Shown here in pieces: positions 23,262 to 32,700 of a stretch of 35,312 nucleotides of DNA. Every line of letters begins with the position of its first letter. The stretch's first letter is position 1. The DNA comes from Fidelibacterota bacterium. GTDB lineage: Bacteria > Fidelibacterota > UBA8477 > JABMPR01. Position numbers and translations under genes: made by a program. The DNA lies in the NCBI GenBank assembly GCA_013202385.1, contig JABMOT010000300.1, forward strand, positions 1 to 35,312, written 5' to 3'. The notes under the pieces are model-generated. The model saw only the letters and a list, made by a program, of their open reading frames with translations, made no database searches and was not told where the DNA came from.

Positions 23262-24409
23262 ATATCACCAATTACGAGACTCACAAAGGTCTCATTGTGA
23301 AGACGAGTCGCCCCTCCCCGTTCTAGTGGTGCAATTTCTCCATAGGCATAAAAACCGCCAACGGGTATACCTGGGACTGCGTCGCGGAGCAGCTGAACTT
23401 CTTCCTGGGTCCTGGTTCCCAGAAGCATCTTTCTGCCGGCACATGACACACACAGGATGCCTGAAGGTGTGGTTCCAGGGTACGAGGAAAGGGCATGGGT
23501 AACTGAATCGCTAGCTGCTTCGATAACATTATCTCTCGTCGCATGGGTAATCTGAACCCAGGCGTCTGCCGGTATATCCCCGACCATGGTTAAACTCCCA
23601 TCTGTGTTTTCACCCAGTATAGGTGATCTCAGATAGAAGGTTTTAAATGCTTCGTCATCAAAAACGGCCAGGGGGTATTCACCGAGCGTATCAAGATTTT
23701 GTCCCAGATAACGTTCGTAGAACGCGGCTGCGGTCTCATCTCCAATGCGTTTGATAGTTCCAGAACCAACTGATGTAGCCCTTGCTGGTTTGCCTATGGG
23801 CTGCCACCCACTACTCACAGAATGAGAAAATAGAATAGGACCTGAAACCAGCAGATAGGGAATCGCATCAGATAATACTTCATGATTGAAAAACTGATAT
23901 GACTTTTCGAAGCGCCATTGATCTCCTGCATTCCCGCCAATAAGGGTGCAATGTTCCCCCAGCGCTTTGCGCATTTCAGTCACAACCCCGTCTGAACTCG
24001 TCGTTAGACTGGAACTGGTCATAAAGCACAACTTTGGCGCTTCTATATTGGCCAGATTCGCCTGGATCGATTCATGGATAATCTCACCAGGATTTTTGGA
24101 GATTTCCTTTGCCACTCCAGCATGAAAATTGATCGTGTCTGATGCAAATAGAGTGAGCACAACACCGTCCTCGGTGAATCCTCTCTCGCTGGAGAGCTCA
24201 CCGTCTGTGGTGCAACCAATGAGAGCAATTCCCGGGAAAGCGGCATTCAAACCATCAACTAGCGTCTGAAATTCATGATCGATTGCCGCATACAAAATAC
24301 CCGCCTTCGGTATCTCTGCACCGAGTTGCGATCGACATTGTTCTATTACTTCAGCGATGGCATCCGTTGAATCGATGTCCTCACTATGACCAATCACCAT
24401 TTTTAGCAT
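23258..24409 (-). CDS. FIST domain sensor protein
   Basis: A cytosolic 383-residue protein of the FIST_N plus FIST_C architecture. FIST_N (about 30-225) shows ALIGCTTDGELSSERGFTEDGVVLTLFAS and TLIGGNAGDQWRF; FIST_C (about 226-375) shows EYPLAVFD, ILCVSCAGR and PVGGFYAYGEIAPL. FIST proteins are predicted small-ligand sensors (amino acids have been proposed) paired with signalling outputs; here the output is the overlapping cyclase. The ATG at 24409 has GGGAG seven bases upstream. The gene is divergent from the DUF2161 gene across 375 bases of AT-rich DNA holding its promoter. Confidence 0.88.
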   Translation of the reverse strand: MLKMVIGHSEDIDSTDAIAEVIEQCRSQLGAEIPKAGILYAAIDHEFQTLVDGLNAAFPGIALIGCTTDGELSSERGFTEDGVVLTLFASDTINFHAGVAKEISKNPGEIIHESIQANLANIEAPKLCFMTSSSLTTSSDGVVTEMRKALGEHCTLIGGNAGDQWRFEKSYQFFNHEVLSDAIPYLLVSGPILFSHSVSSGWQPIGKPARATSVGSGTIKRIGDETAAAFYERYLGQNLDTLGEYPLAVFDDEAFKTFYLRSPILGENTDGSLTMVGDIPADAWVQITHATRDNVIEAASDSVTHALSSYPGTTPSGILCVSCAGRKMLLGTRTQEEVQLLRDAVPGIPVGGFYAYGEIAPLERGGATRLHNETFVSLVIGDI

Positions 24410-24784
24410 GGTTCAACTCCCTCTAATGCTATCGAGCATCTGTTTTTGACTATATATACATGATAATATTTGTATCTAATTAATAAGAAGATATATTTTT
24501 TCCTAATCATTTATGAATAGAATAAATTCTCAATATCTCTATATCATTGATACCTAAATATATACAGAGTTTACTTAATTCTCTCTAAATCATATTGAAT
24601 TGTAGTTGAGGAGTCGTTTCTCAGAGGAAAACCGGGCTCCATTCTATCGCTTTTTTAACAAGACCAAGCAAAACAGAGGTTTTCAAATAATCAACGTTGA
24701 CATCCTAAGAATTATTGACCACCCTTCGCAGTGGATGGTTATTTTCAGATCGTAACACTCACTTAAACCTAATATTGGATTGAT
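24410..24784. other. 375-bp AT-rich divergent intergenic region
   Basis: No gene is recognisable. The FIST-proximal 200 bases are very AT-rich (runs such as TATATATACATGATAATATTTG and GATATATTTTTTCC) and presumably hold that gene's promoter. Nearer the DUF2161 gene, TTGACA occurs at 24697-24702, but no convincing -10 box stands 16-18 bases beyond it. I see no structured RNA. Confidence 0.5.
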
Positions 24785-25456
24785 ATGCGAGAAGTTGATC
24801 TTTACCCCCCACTCAAGGAATATCTGCAAAACCAAGGCTATGAAGTAAAAAGTGAAGTGCAACACTGTGATGTGATCGCTATTCGTGATACGTCCATTGT
24901 TGTGGTCGAGCTCAAATTATCTCTCAATCTTACCATATTGCTTCAAGCTGTAGATCGGCTTACGCTCACAAACACCGTTTACATAGGTGTTCCCAAGGGA
25001 ATTCCAGCATTAAAAAAACACCGAAAAAGGATCGTAAAACTCATGCGAATGCTTGGTCTTGGTTTGATTGTCATCGACCCTGCCGCCAGGTTTGGAGGGG
25101 TTGATGTCCTATGTGATCCAAGTGAATACAAACCCAGACAGGTTAAAAAGAAGACTCAGCGCTTATTGAGGGAGTTCAGCCAAAGGGATGGCGATCCCAA
25201 TCAGGGCGGCAGTACGACTCAGCAGAGTATCATGACGGCTTATCGTCAAAAATCAATTGCCATTGCGACCTACCTGCGAGTGAGCGGAGAAAGCAAGGCT
25301 GCGTTTATCGCTAAAGCGCTGACTGAAGCAAAGACTCGCATCATCCTCTACGATAACGTTTATGGCTGGTTTGAGCGTCACGGCAAGGGTAGGTATAGTC
25401 TTTCATCAAAAGGCCTTTCAGAACTGGACGAGTGGATTTCCCGAAATCAACAATAG
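24785..25456 (+). CDS. DUF2161-type PD-(D/E)XK nuclease-like protein
   Basis: The N-terminal 100 residues carry a PD-(D/E)XK core: Asp29 in HCDVIAI, then VVVELKL with Glu42 and Lys44, and a helix LLQAVDRLTL. That matches DUF2161-family putative phosphodiesterases. The C-terminal part (about 150-223) looks like a winged helix (SGESKAAFIAKALTEAKTRIIL and GRYSLSSKGLSELDEW). A basic linker rich in K and Q joins them. It is likely a DNA- or RNA-acting enzyme of unknown role. It stands alone; no restriction, repair or toxin partner is adjacent. The start ATG has no strong Shine-Dalgarno. Confidence 0.75.
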   Translation: MREVDLYPPLKEYLQNQGYEVKSEVQHCDVIAIRDTSIVVVELKLSLNLTILLQAVDRLTLTNTVYIGVPKGIPALKKHRKRIVKLMRMLGLGLIVIDPAARFGGVDVLCDPSEYKPRQVKKKTQRLLREFSQRDGDPNQGGSTTQQSIMTAYRQKSIAIATYLRVSGESKAAFIAKALTEAKTRIILYDNVYGWFERHGKGRYSLSSKGLSELDEWISRNQQ

Positions 25457-25530
25457 TATGAATTCATAAATTTGCCATTTCATTATCCCTCATAAAAGCT
25501 AAACTAGTCTAAATTCGAGGGGGCTTAACC

Positions 25531-28245
25531 ATGCAGCGCAAATGGACCATACTTTTTATAATACTCTTTAGTGCAATGCCTGTGACTGTATGCTCCACGG
25601 GGACAGTTTATCTGGTCCTCGGCTCCGATACAGCAATTTGGGATGGAATGACTGTAAACCGCTATCAGTGCAGTTATAATCTCGACCTCTATACAAATCC
25701 CTTGATGAATGCCTATGAAGTCATGGATCCGGCGTTTCGAGCTCAATTCATCGATTCCTACGGCCAGGCAATGAAAATGACCTGGTGGATGATGGCCGGT
25801 AACATTTTCCGTTATGCAACCAACACCGATGTTCCCGTGCCCAATATCATGACTCTATATTTGATGCAGAAGTATCACGGCGAAAACGTATTGATCAATG
25901 GCGATGAATTGTCGCTTCATTATCATACCTTTTTCTGGTCTGATTATGATCAGGATGGTATGTATTTTTGGAATCAGGCTCAAACATTTGGTGAATCTCG
26001 GGCTGACTTTGATGTCACGTTAGCCCAATTCCTGCTGGAGGAGAATGTATTCCCAGTATCTTTCAGAAGCGGCTGGCATTTCATGGATAATGAGTGGCAA
26101 CACTATTTGAATGACATACTCCCCTATAGCATGCATAACGATTGGCCAGTTCATCATATTGATAATGAAGAACCAACAGATAATAATTACGATTGGTCAC
26201 AGGCACCTCAATCGTTTGTTCCCTTCAGACCCTCACTGGACAATTATCAATTGCCGGGTGACGGTCCTGCCTGGAATGTCCGCTCGGCTCCATTCCAGCG
26301 AGTCGCCTCCCAGGGTTTGATGGACACGGTCTTCGCTCATGCCAGCGAGGGTGTTGATCAGGTAGCCTGTTTCTGGGCTCATCTGCCAGAAGTCGATTTC
26401 CCAGATAATATGGCGCTCATGGATCAAATGGCTCATGAATCTGCTGATCTTTATCCTGATGTGGATTTTCGCTATTGTACGGCTATAGAAGCCATGCAGC
26501 GCTGGCGTGGAACCCTGGATGAAACCCAACCAGAGCTCAGCGTTACGGTTCAGGGATCCGGTGATAACCTTCGCTATGCCATAGCGTCTAATGAACCGCT
26601 GTTTCAACCTCAACCTTTTGTTGCAGCCAAATTCAAAGACGAAAGCTATCAAGTCATCCCTTGCACTCAAACCGATGACAACACCTGGCTGACGGATATT
26701 ATTCCGTATTCATCAGAATTGGCTAAAATTGGCTTCGCAGCAACGGACACATCAGGCAATCTGAGTACGGTGTTCTTGCCCCTCATCCCAGATGATATTT
26801 ATATTGATAATACCGACTCTGAATATCATGAACTCGCCGGGAACTGGAGCGGTAATTCCGCTGCGGCCTGGGGCGTGGACTCCCGAAAAGCTCAAGTAGA
26901 TGCAGATAACCCAGTCCATGTTGCCTGGGCTCCGAACATCGCTGAGGCGGGCTATTATCATATCTTTATGCAAGTGCCAGAATTGAACGATGTCCCCTGC
27001 CCGGTTGAGATTGTCATTCACTCAGGAAATACGGTTGACACGTTGCACTACACAACCCCCTTGCCTGCAAATGAATGGATTTATCTGGCGACCCCTGAGC
27101 TTCAAATAGGTCAAGCTGAGGTTATTGAACTTTTCTCAAGACTCCCTGAAACAATAAATTCTGCTGAACTGACCGTTGATGTCATCAAACTGTCAGCCAT
27201 GGTTCGTCAGCGAGACCTTCGCCTTTCAAGTCAGGTTATCGATTTTGCAGAAGTCAGTCAGGGACAGACAGTTACGCAGATTCTTCAAATCAGCAATCGT
27301 GGACTTGAAGCCTTAACCATCCAGGATATACTGAGTGCTAATGGGTTTATCAACACGGAAATTCAAGGACCATTTCAGATTCAAAGTATGGAAAAATTGG
27401 ACCTGATGTTGAACCTCCATCCAGATCAGTTGGGCTTGCTTATCGATACTCTGATCATCCAAAGCAATGATAGCATGCACCCTGAGCTGCAAGTGGTGGT
27501 GACAGCCAGTGTTCAATATCCCTTTTATGTAATTGACAATGAGGATAGCGTGAGCTACAGCGAATCTGGCAATTGGTTCACCAGCGTGGCTCAAGCATTT
27601 GGAGAATCCAGCCGCTATGCATGGCTAAATGAAGGTGCATCAGCCTCTTTTGCATTGCATCCTGAAACCTCGGGAATCTATGACGTTTTTGAGATTGTCC
27701 CAACTACTGTCAATTCAGCGGAGGCTGCCCTGTACATTTTAAAAATTGCCGGAATCGCTATTGATTCAGTCTATCAAAATCAAAATACAGGTAGCGGAGG
27801 CTGGGTGAATCTGGGGCGTTATTATCTTCCTTCCGCAGCATCAGTCTTTCTGGAAGTCCACGATCCTGGAGTCAGTATAATTGGATCTGTACTTCGGGCC
27901 GATGCCATAAAAATTCAAATGATCCAGCCTGTAAGTCTGGATGAAGAGGTTAAGAAGCAGACAGCCGATATTTTCGCACTATTTCAGAATTATCCTAACC
28001 CCTTCAATCCTACAACGACTATTCGATATCAAATACCCTCACAATCCTCGGTGAAGGTAGCCGTCTTTGATGTACAGGGGCATGAAGTCATTGTACTCCA
28101 AGAAGCTTTGCAATCGGCAGGTTCACATGAGTTAATCTGGAATGGAATGGACAAGACGGGTCACCCCGTAAGTACGGGTGTTTATTTTTGCCGTTTGCTT
28201 GCTGACCAGTACACTCAAACCATCAAGCTGCTACTTATCAGGTAA
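25531..28245 (+). CDS. Secreted T9SS protein with deacetylase-like N-terminus, golvesin-like and ASH domains
   Basis: A signal peptide (MQRKWTILFIILFSAMPVTVCS) precedes about 330 residues (GDELSLHYHTFFWSDYDQDG, FPVSFRSGWHFMDNEW, GVDQVACFWAHLPE) that resemble, by layout and histidines, polysaccharide-deacetylase-like or glycoside-hydrolase-like catalytic domains; this is tentative. Then come a golvesin C-terminal-like domain (about 423-560; YIDNTDSEYHELAGNWSG), an ASH/abnormal-spindle-like beta domain (about 565-660; FAEVSQGQTVTQILQISNRG), a second golvesin-like domain (about 668-800; VIDNEDSVSYSESGNWF) and a T9SS tail with NYPNPFNPTTT ending in LLLIR. GAGGGGG lies seven bases before the ATG. 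Likely a surface carbohydrate-active protein. Confidence 0.75.
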   Translation: MQRKWTILFIILFSAMPVTVCSTGTVYLVLGSDTAIWDGMTVNRYQCSYNLDLYTNPLMNAYEVMDPAFRAQFIDSYGQAMKMTWWMMAGNIFRYATNTDVPVPNIMTLYLMQKYHGENVLINGDELSLHYHTFFWSDYDQDGMYFWNQAQTFGESRADFDVTLAQFLLEENVFPVSFRSGWHFMDNEWQHYLNDILPYSMHNDWPVHHIDNEEPTDNNYDWSQAPQSFVPFRPSLDNYQLPGDGPAWNVRSAPFQRVASQGLMDTVFAHASEGVDQVACFWAHLPEVDFPDNMALMDQMAHESADLYPDVDFRYCTAIEAMQRWRGTLDETQPELSVTVQGSGDNLRYAIASNEPLFQPQPFVAAKFKDESYQVIPCTQTDDNTWLTDIIPYSSELAKIGFAATDTSGNLSTVFLPLIPDDIYIDNTDSEYHELAGNWSGNSAAAWGVDSRKAQVDADNPVHVAWAPNIAEAGYYHIFMQVPELNDVPCPVEIVIHSGNTVDTLHYTTPLPANEWIYLATPELQIGQAEVIELFSRLPETINSAELTVDVIKLSAMVRQRDLRLSSQVIDFAEVSQGQTVTQILQISNRGLEALTIQDILSANGFINTEIQGPFQIQSMEKLDLMLNLHPDQLGLLIDTLIIQSNDSMHPELQVVVTASVQYPFYVIDNEDSVSYSESGNWFTSVAQAFGESSRYAWLNEGASASFALHPETSGIYDVFEIVPTTVNSAEAALYILKIAGIAIDSVYQNQNTGSGGWVNLGRYYLPSAASVFLEVHDPGVSIIGSVLRADAIKIQMIQPVSLDEEVKKQTADIFALFQNYPNPFNPTTTIRYQIPSQSSVKVAVFDVQGHEVIVLQEALQSAGSHELIWNGMDKTGHPVSTGVYFCRLLADQYTQTIKLLLIR

Positions 28246-28459
28246 TATTTTAAAAGTAATCCTGCTTTTTTTATTTTTCTTCGGTGGATCAGATTTCATG
28301 TATAAATATGACACAGACAGGTACTTTTGCTGCAAACAATACCCCATTTTATAATTGTAATTGAGAACCATTATCGTTATCAAATTATGATATTTTTGAT
28401 CTTCTTTACTTGATATGGGCATATATTTTACATCGAACGAAAAATATATGGAGTTATAA

Positions 28460-29479
28460 ATGAACAAACCGATACAAAATTTCATCATCTTTTCACTCCT
28501 GGTTTTGGTGTGGAATCAATCTGTTATGGCACGAAACTTCCGTGTTAACCAAATCCCAAATGGGAGCGAAAATGGTTGTGCCAATTGTCATGTTAATCCT
28601 GCTGGCGGTGGAACACGAAACGCATTTGGTTCTGCTGTAGAAGACGGTTTTCTAGATGGAAGTGGCAATGTTACCTGGAATGCAAGTCTAGCCTCACTGG
28701 ATTCGGATGGTGATGGTTTTAGCAATGGCCACGAATTGGAAGATCCGTTTGGTTTATGGACTATTGGTTCAGGAGCCCCAGGTACATCGTCTTTAGTGAC
28801 TTTTCCTGGAAATGCTTCAAGCGTTCCTGCGGGCAGCGGTGCAGCTCTCTCAATGCAGCTCAATTTTATAAATTTTGGACCCCATCTTGGACAACTCTTT
28901 CAGGTCCGAGTAGAACTCACCAGCACGGGTGAGCAGGTCGCTTTTGAAGAAGTAGCGGCTATCTCCGAAGCAGCCTTTGATATAACTTTTATGCATATTC
29001 TGGAATCGGGTGAAACCTATAATATTGAATACTGGGCCGATTTCAGCGGAAATGGCAGCTATGATGCCCCTCCAGGTGATCATGCCTGGCGGAACACTGC
29101 TAGCAACATCTCCGGCGATCAAAGCCTGACTCTTACCCACAACACAAATTGGGTAGATATTGGAAACCCGGTAGGTCTTGACTTTGAGCCCCTCGCCCCT
29201 ACTGCCCTATCCTTACACGCGAACTATCCCAACCCCTTCAATCCTGAGACGACTATAAGCTTTAGTCTGGATGTGGCTCAGCAGATCGATTTGAGGGTCT
29301 ATGATATGCGTGGAAATTTGGTCAATTCCCTGTATTCTGGTTTTGCTCAAGCTGGAAAGCATGATTTTCGCTTCGATGCTAGAAGCGCCAACGGAGAAAT
29401 TCTGGCAGCCGGGATCTATTTTTACCAAATAGAATCCACACTTGGCGTACAAACTCAACGAATGACGCTTTTAAAGTAA
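28460..29479 (+). CDS. Secreted T9SS protein with temptin-like CxxCH domain
   Basis: A signal peptide ends near VMAR. Residues 28-60 read RVNQIPNGSENGCANCHVNP, then GGGTRNAFG, matching the cysteine domain of temptin-like bacterial proteins. Cys40, Cys43 and His44 also form a formal c-type heme motif; whether heme or a disulfide forms there cannot be told from sequence. A thrombospondin-3 or EF-like calcium loop follows (DSDGDGFSNGHEL, 81-93), then a beta domain (about 110-235) and a T9SS tail with NYPNPFNPETTISFSLD ending in RMTLLK. GGAG lies six bases before the ATG. An intrinsic terminator follows the stop. Confidence 0.8.
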   Translation: MNKPIQNFIIFSLLVLVWNQSVMARNFRVNQIPNGSENGCANCHVNPAGGGTRNAFGSAVEDGFLDGSGNVTWNASLASLDSDGDGFSNGHELEDPFGLWTIGSGAPGTSSLVTFPGNASSVPAGSGAALSMQLNFINFGPHLGQLFQVRVELTSTGEQVAFEEVAAISEAAFDITFMHILESGETYNIEYWADFSGNGSYDAPPGDHAWRNTASNISGDQSLTLTHNTNWVDIGNPVGLDFEPLAPTALSLHANYPNPFNPETTISFSLDVAQQIDLRVYDMRGNLVNSLYSGFAQAGKHDFRFDARSANGEILAAGIYFYQIESTLGVQTQRMTLLK

Positions 29480-29505
29480 GTTTCCTGACATTTGGGTTTA
29501 TCTGG

Positions 29506-29536
29506 AAGCCGTTCCTCAGTGGAGCGGCTTTTTTTT
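29506..29536 (+). terminator. Intrinsic terminator after the temptin-like gene
   Basis: AAGCCGTTCC, loop TCAGT, GGAGCGGCTT: a ten-pair stem with one G-T wobble, running into eight T residues. It lies 27 bases after the stop at 29479 and is the clearest terminator in the window. Confidence 0.85.
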
Positions 29537-29748
29537 GTATTATGAGTTTGTGGTTTTCGGAATAACTCCCTGACCATTTTCTCGAATACTCGCATCTCCT
29601 CACAGTGATCCACATCTCATTTGTCCACCTATTTTGAAGTGTCACAGCTAAAGTACTTGTGCAGCATTTGAAGTGTGATACAATATTGGTTGTGTTAAAA
29701 TGAAATCGTAGCCTAAAAAAGCTGAATCATCCTAACAGGGGACACCGC

Positions 29749-32700
29749 GTGAGAAGACGAAACCACACCCTAAAAGCTATCCTGATTCTCACCCTATTTG
29801 GAATGCTCCCACTCCTGGCTCAAGATATCGTAATCAACGAATTTCTGGCCTCCAACGTACGCGATTTTCCGGAGATGTATGATTTTGGTGATTACAACGA
29901 TTGGATCGAGCTATACAACAGTTCAACCTCGATTGTTAACATGGCTACCTACTTCCTTTCCGACGACGAACAAGACCCCTTAAAATGGAAATTCCCAGCG
30001 AATACCACCCTAGAGGCGAATGGTTTCTTATTGATCTGGGCAGACGGTTTTAATGATGGTCCCGGTAGCCCCTATGTTAGAGAAACCTGGCCCTGGGATT
30101 CATATAACACTCAGCATTATCATACAAATTTCAAATTAAGCCAAGGCGGTGAGCAACTGGTCCTCTCCAGAGCAGATATTGGCGAGAGTCTTGTCCTGGT
30201 TGCCATTGAATCATTCTGGAAATATCTGGACGATGGTTCTGATCAGGGATCCGCCTGGACTGATCCTGCTTTTATTGATAATTCCTGGAATTCTGGTCCT
30301 GCAGAACTTGGATATGGCGACGGTGATGAGGCGACCCAAGTGGGTTTTGGACCTGATGGATCAAACAAATACATCACTACCTATTTTCGGAAAACATTTA
30401 CTCAAGATTTTCCTGAGAGCATCCAGTCCCTCACAATCCGATTAAAACGTGATGATGGTGCGGTTGTATACTTAAATGGTAATGAACAATTCCGATCCAA
30501 CATGCCTGCAGGTGATATTTTCTATAATTCGCCGGCTAGTTCGGCAGTTTCTTCCAATGATGAATCAGCATTTTTTAACTTCAATGTCAATCCAGCTGAT
30601 TTGAGAAGTGGTGAGAATCTGATTGCCGTTGAAATCCATCAAGTAAGTGGAAGCAGTTCTGATGTGAGTTTTGACCTGGAACTTATTGGAGAGAATTACC
30701 AAAATACTGAGATCATTGAAATCCGTAATTATGATGAACAACTCACTGACATTTCATCTGGAAAACGAATCTCGGACAACAGCTGGGCTTTTTTTGGTGA
30801 GCCTACACCAGGATATCCTAACACAACGCCATCAGTAACTGGAATCGAAAAATCGACTCCGGTTGCACCTTCCCTCGAAAGTGGATTTTATTCTGGTGCT
30901 CAGACAGTGACACTATCAACCAGCTCTCCCAGTGCCCAAATACACTATACCCTGGATGGGAATCGCCCCACAAGCAGTTCCCCGCTCTATTCTGGATCAA
31001 TTCCAATAGCTGCTACAAGCGTGCTCAAAACAAGATCTTTTGATGCCGGGTTTCTGCCTGGTCCCACTTTAACAGCCAGTTACTTCATTGATGAGCAAAG
31101 CTACTTGCCCACTATTTCTCTCATTGCAGAGCCACCCACTCTTTGGGATTCTGATATCGGGATTTATGAAAATGAATACAAGCAACGAGAGATCCCTGTA
31201 ACCATAGAATATTTCACTCCTAATATGGAAGCTGGTTTCAAAATCTCCGCTGGTGCCCGATTGGGAGGCATGAACATCTGGACCAAACCCCAAAAACCGT
31301 TTACCATATATACCCGTAACCGCTTTGGAGACGACCTGATCAACTATCAGCTTTTTCCATCCAAAGCGATAACAGACTTTTCCAGAATAGTTTTTCGAAA
31401 TGGTGGCGATGACTGGGAAGAGACTTTGATCAGAGATCCCATGACCGAGAGTCTGGTTGATGGAATGATGGAATGTCAATACATGGCCTATCAGCCCTCT
31501 GCCCTATTCCTCAATGGTGCTTACTGGGGAATTCATAATATCCGAGAGAAATTTGATACCCGTTACTTTTTCGAAAATTTTGGAGTTGATCCCACAAACA
31601 TTGATCATCTGGAGTACGCGGCTACACCTCCCGGGACCCGGCTACAGGTTATTGAAGGTAATCTCGATAACTACAATTCGATGATATCATTTATCCAGAG
31701 CAACGATATAAATCAACCTGAGCTCTATGCTGAGCTTGAACAGTTAATGAATATTGACGGGTTTATTGATCATGTTGCAATGACTCTGTATTGTGCCAAT
31801 ACCAGTTGGAGTCACAATCGTGAATGGTGGAGACCCAGGGCAGAGGGTGGGAAATGGCAGTGGCTCATTGTTGATGTCGATCGTGGATTTAATCCAGCTA
31901 ACATCAATAACAACCTCCTGGATAACCTCTTACAAGATTATCTACTGTTTCAGTATCTAATGAATAGTCAGATTTTCAAGGATCGATTTCTTCAAAGGAC
32001 AGCGGCTCACATTAACAGTACCTTCCGCTACGAAAGAGTCAGCAACATTGTTGATAGCCTCTCTGCAGGAATCGCTGCAGAAATGCCACGACATATACAA
32101 AGATGGGGCAGCTCAGGTAGCGTGTCCTCCATGAGTTATTGGGAAGATCAATTGGATGATATCAAGTCATTTGCCCAGAGTCGGCCGGGAATCCTGTTCA
32201 ACCAGTTTAACAGTGAATTGGGCTTGAGCGGCACAATCGAGATTTCAGTGGCTGCTGAACCGACAGGGGCTGGGAACTTCTTCATAGATAATGTTCCATT
32301 GAAGAATCCCGCAGAATCTGGATTATATTTTAAGAATACGCCTCTGGTGGTGCAGGCTATTCCTGCACCGGGGTATCATTTCATGGGATGGGCAGGGCTT
32401 CCTGATTCAGCCTCCCTCCTGTATGATTGCCAGATGGATACCTCCTTTACGGCTTTGTTTCAATTGACTGAAGAAATTATTCTTCCCCAGATCATCAACC
32501 AGAACACAGTGCTGGTAGCAACCCAACCTTACATTGTTGTTGAGAATTTGAGAGTAGAGGCGGGAATCACCCTCACTATAAGCGAGGGTGTTGAAATCAG
32601 GTTACATGATGACAGTAATATTATTGTGGAAGGCCAGCTCCTGATCAATGGCAGTTTAAACAATCCCGTGAACATAACTGCCAACACTTCTGCAGGGGCA

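Noticed and set aside
28231-28488. 85-residue minus-strand ORF between two secreted protein genes
   Set aside because: AT-rich intergenic shadow overlapping both neighbours, without start signals or recognisable motif.
29379-29645. 88-residue minus-strand ORF over the terminator
   Set aside because: It reads through the intrinsic terminator and the temptin-like gene's end; no ribosome site or motif.
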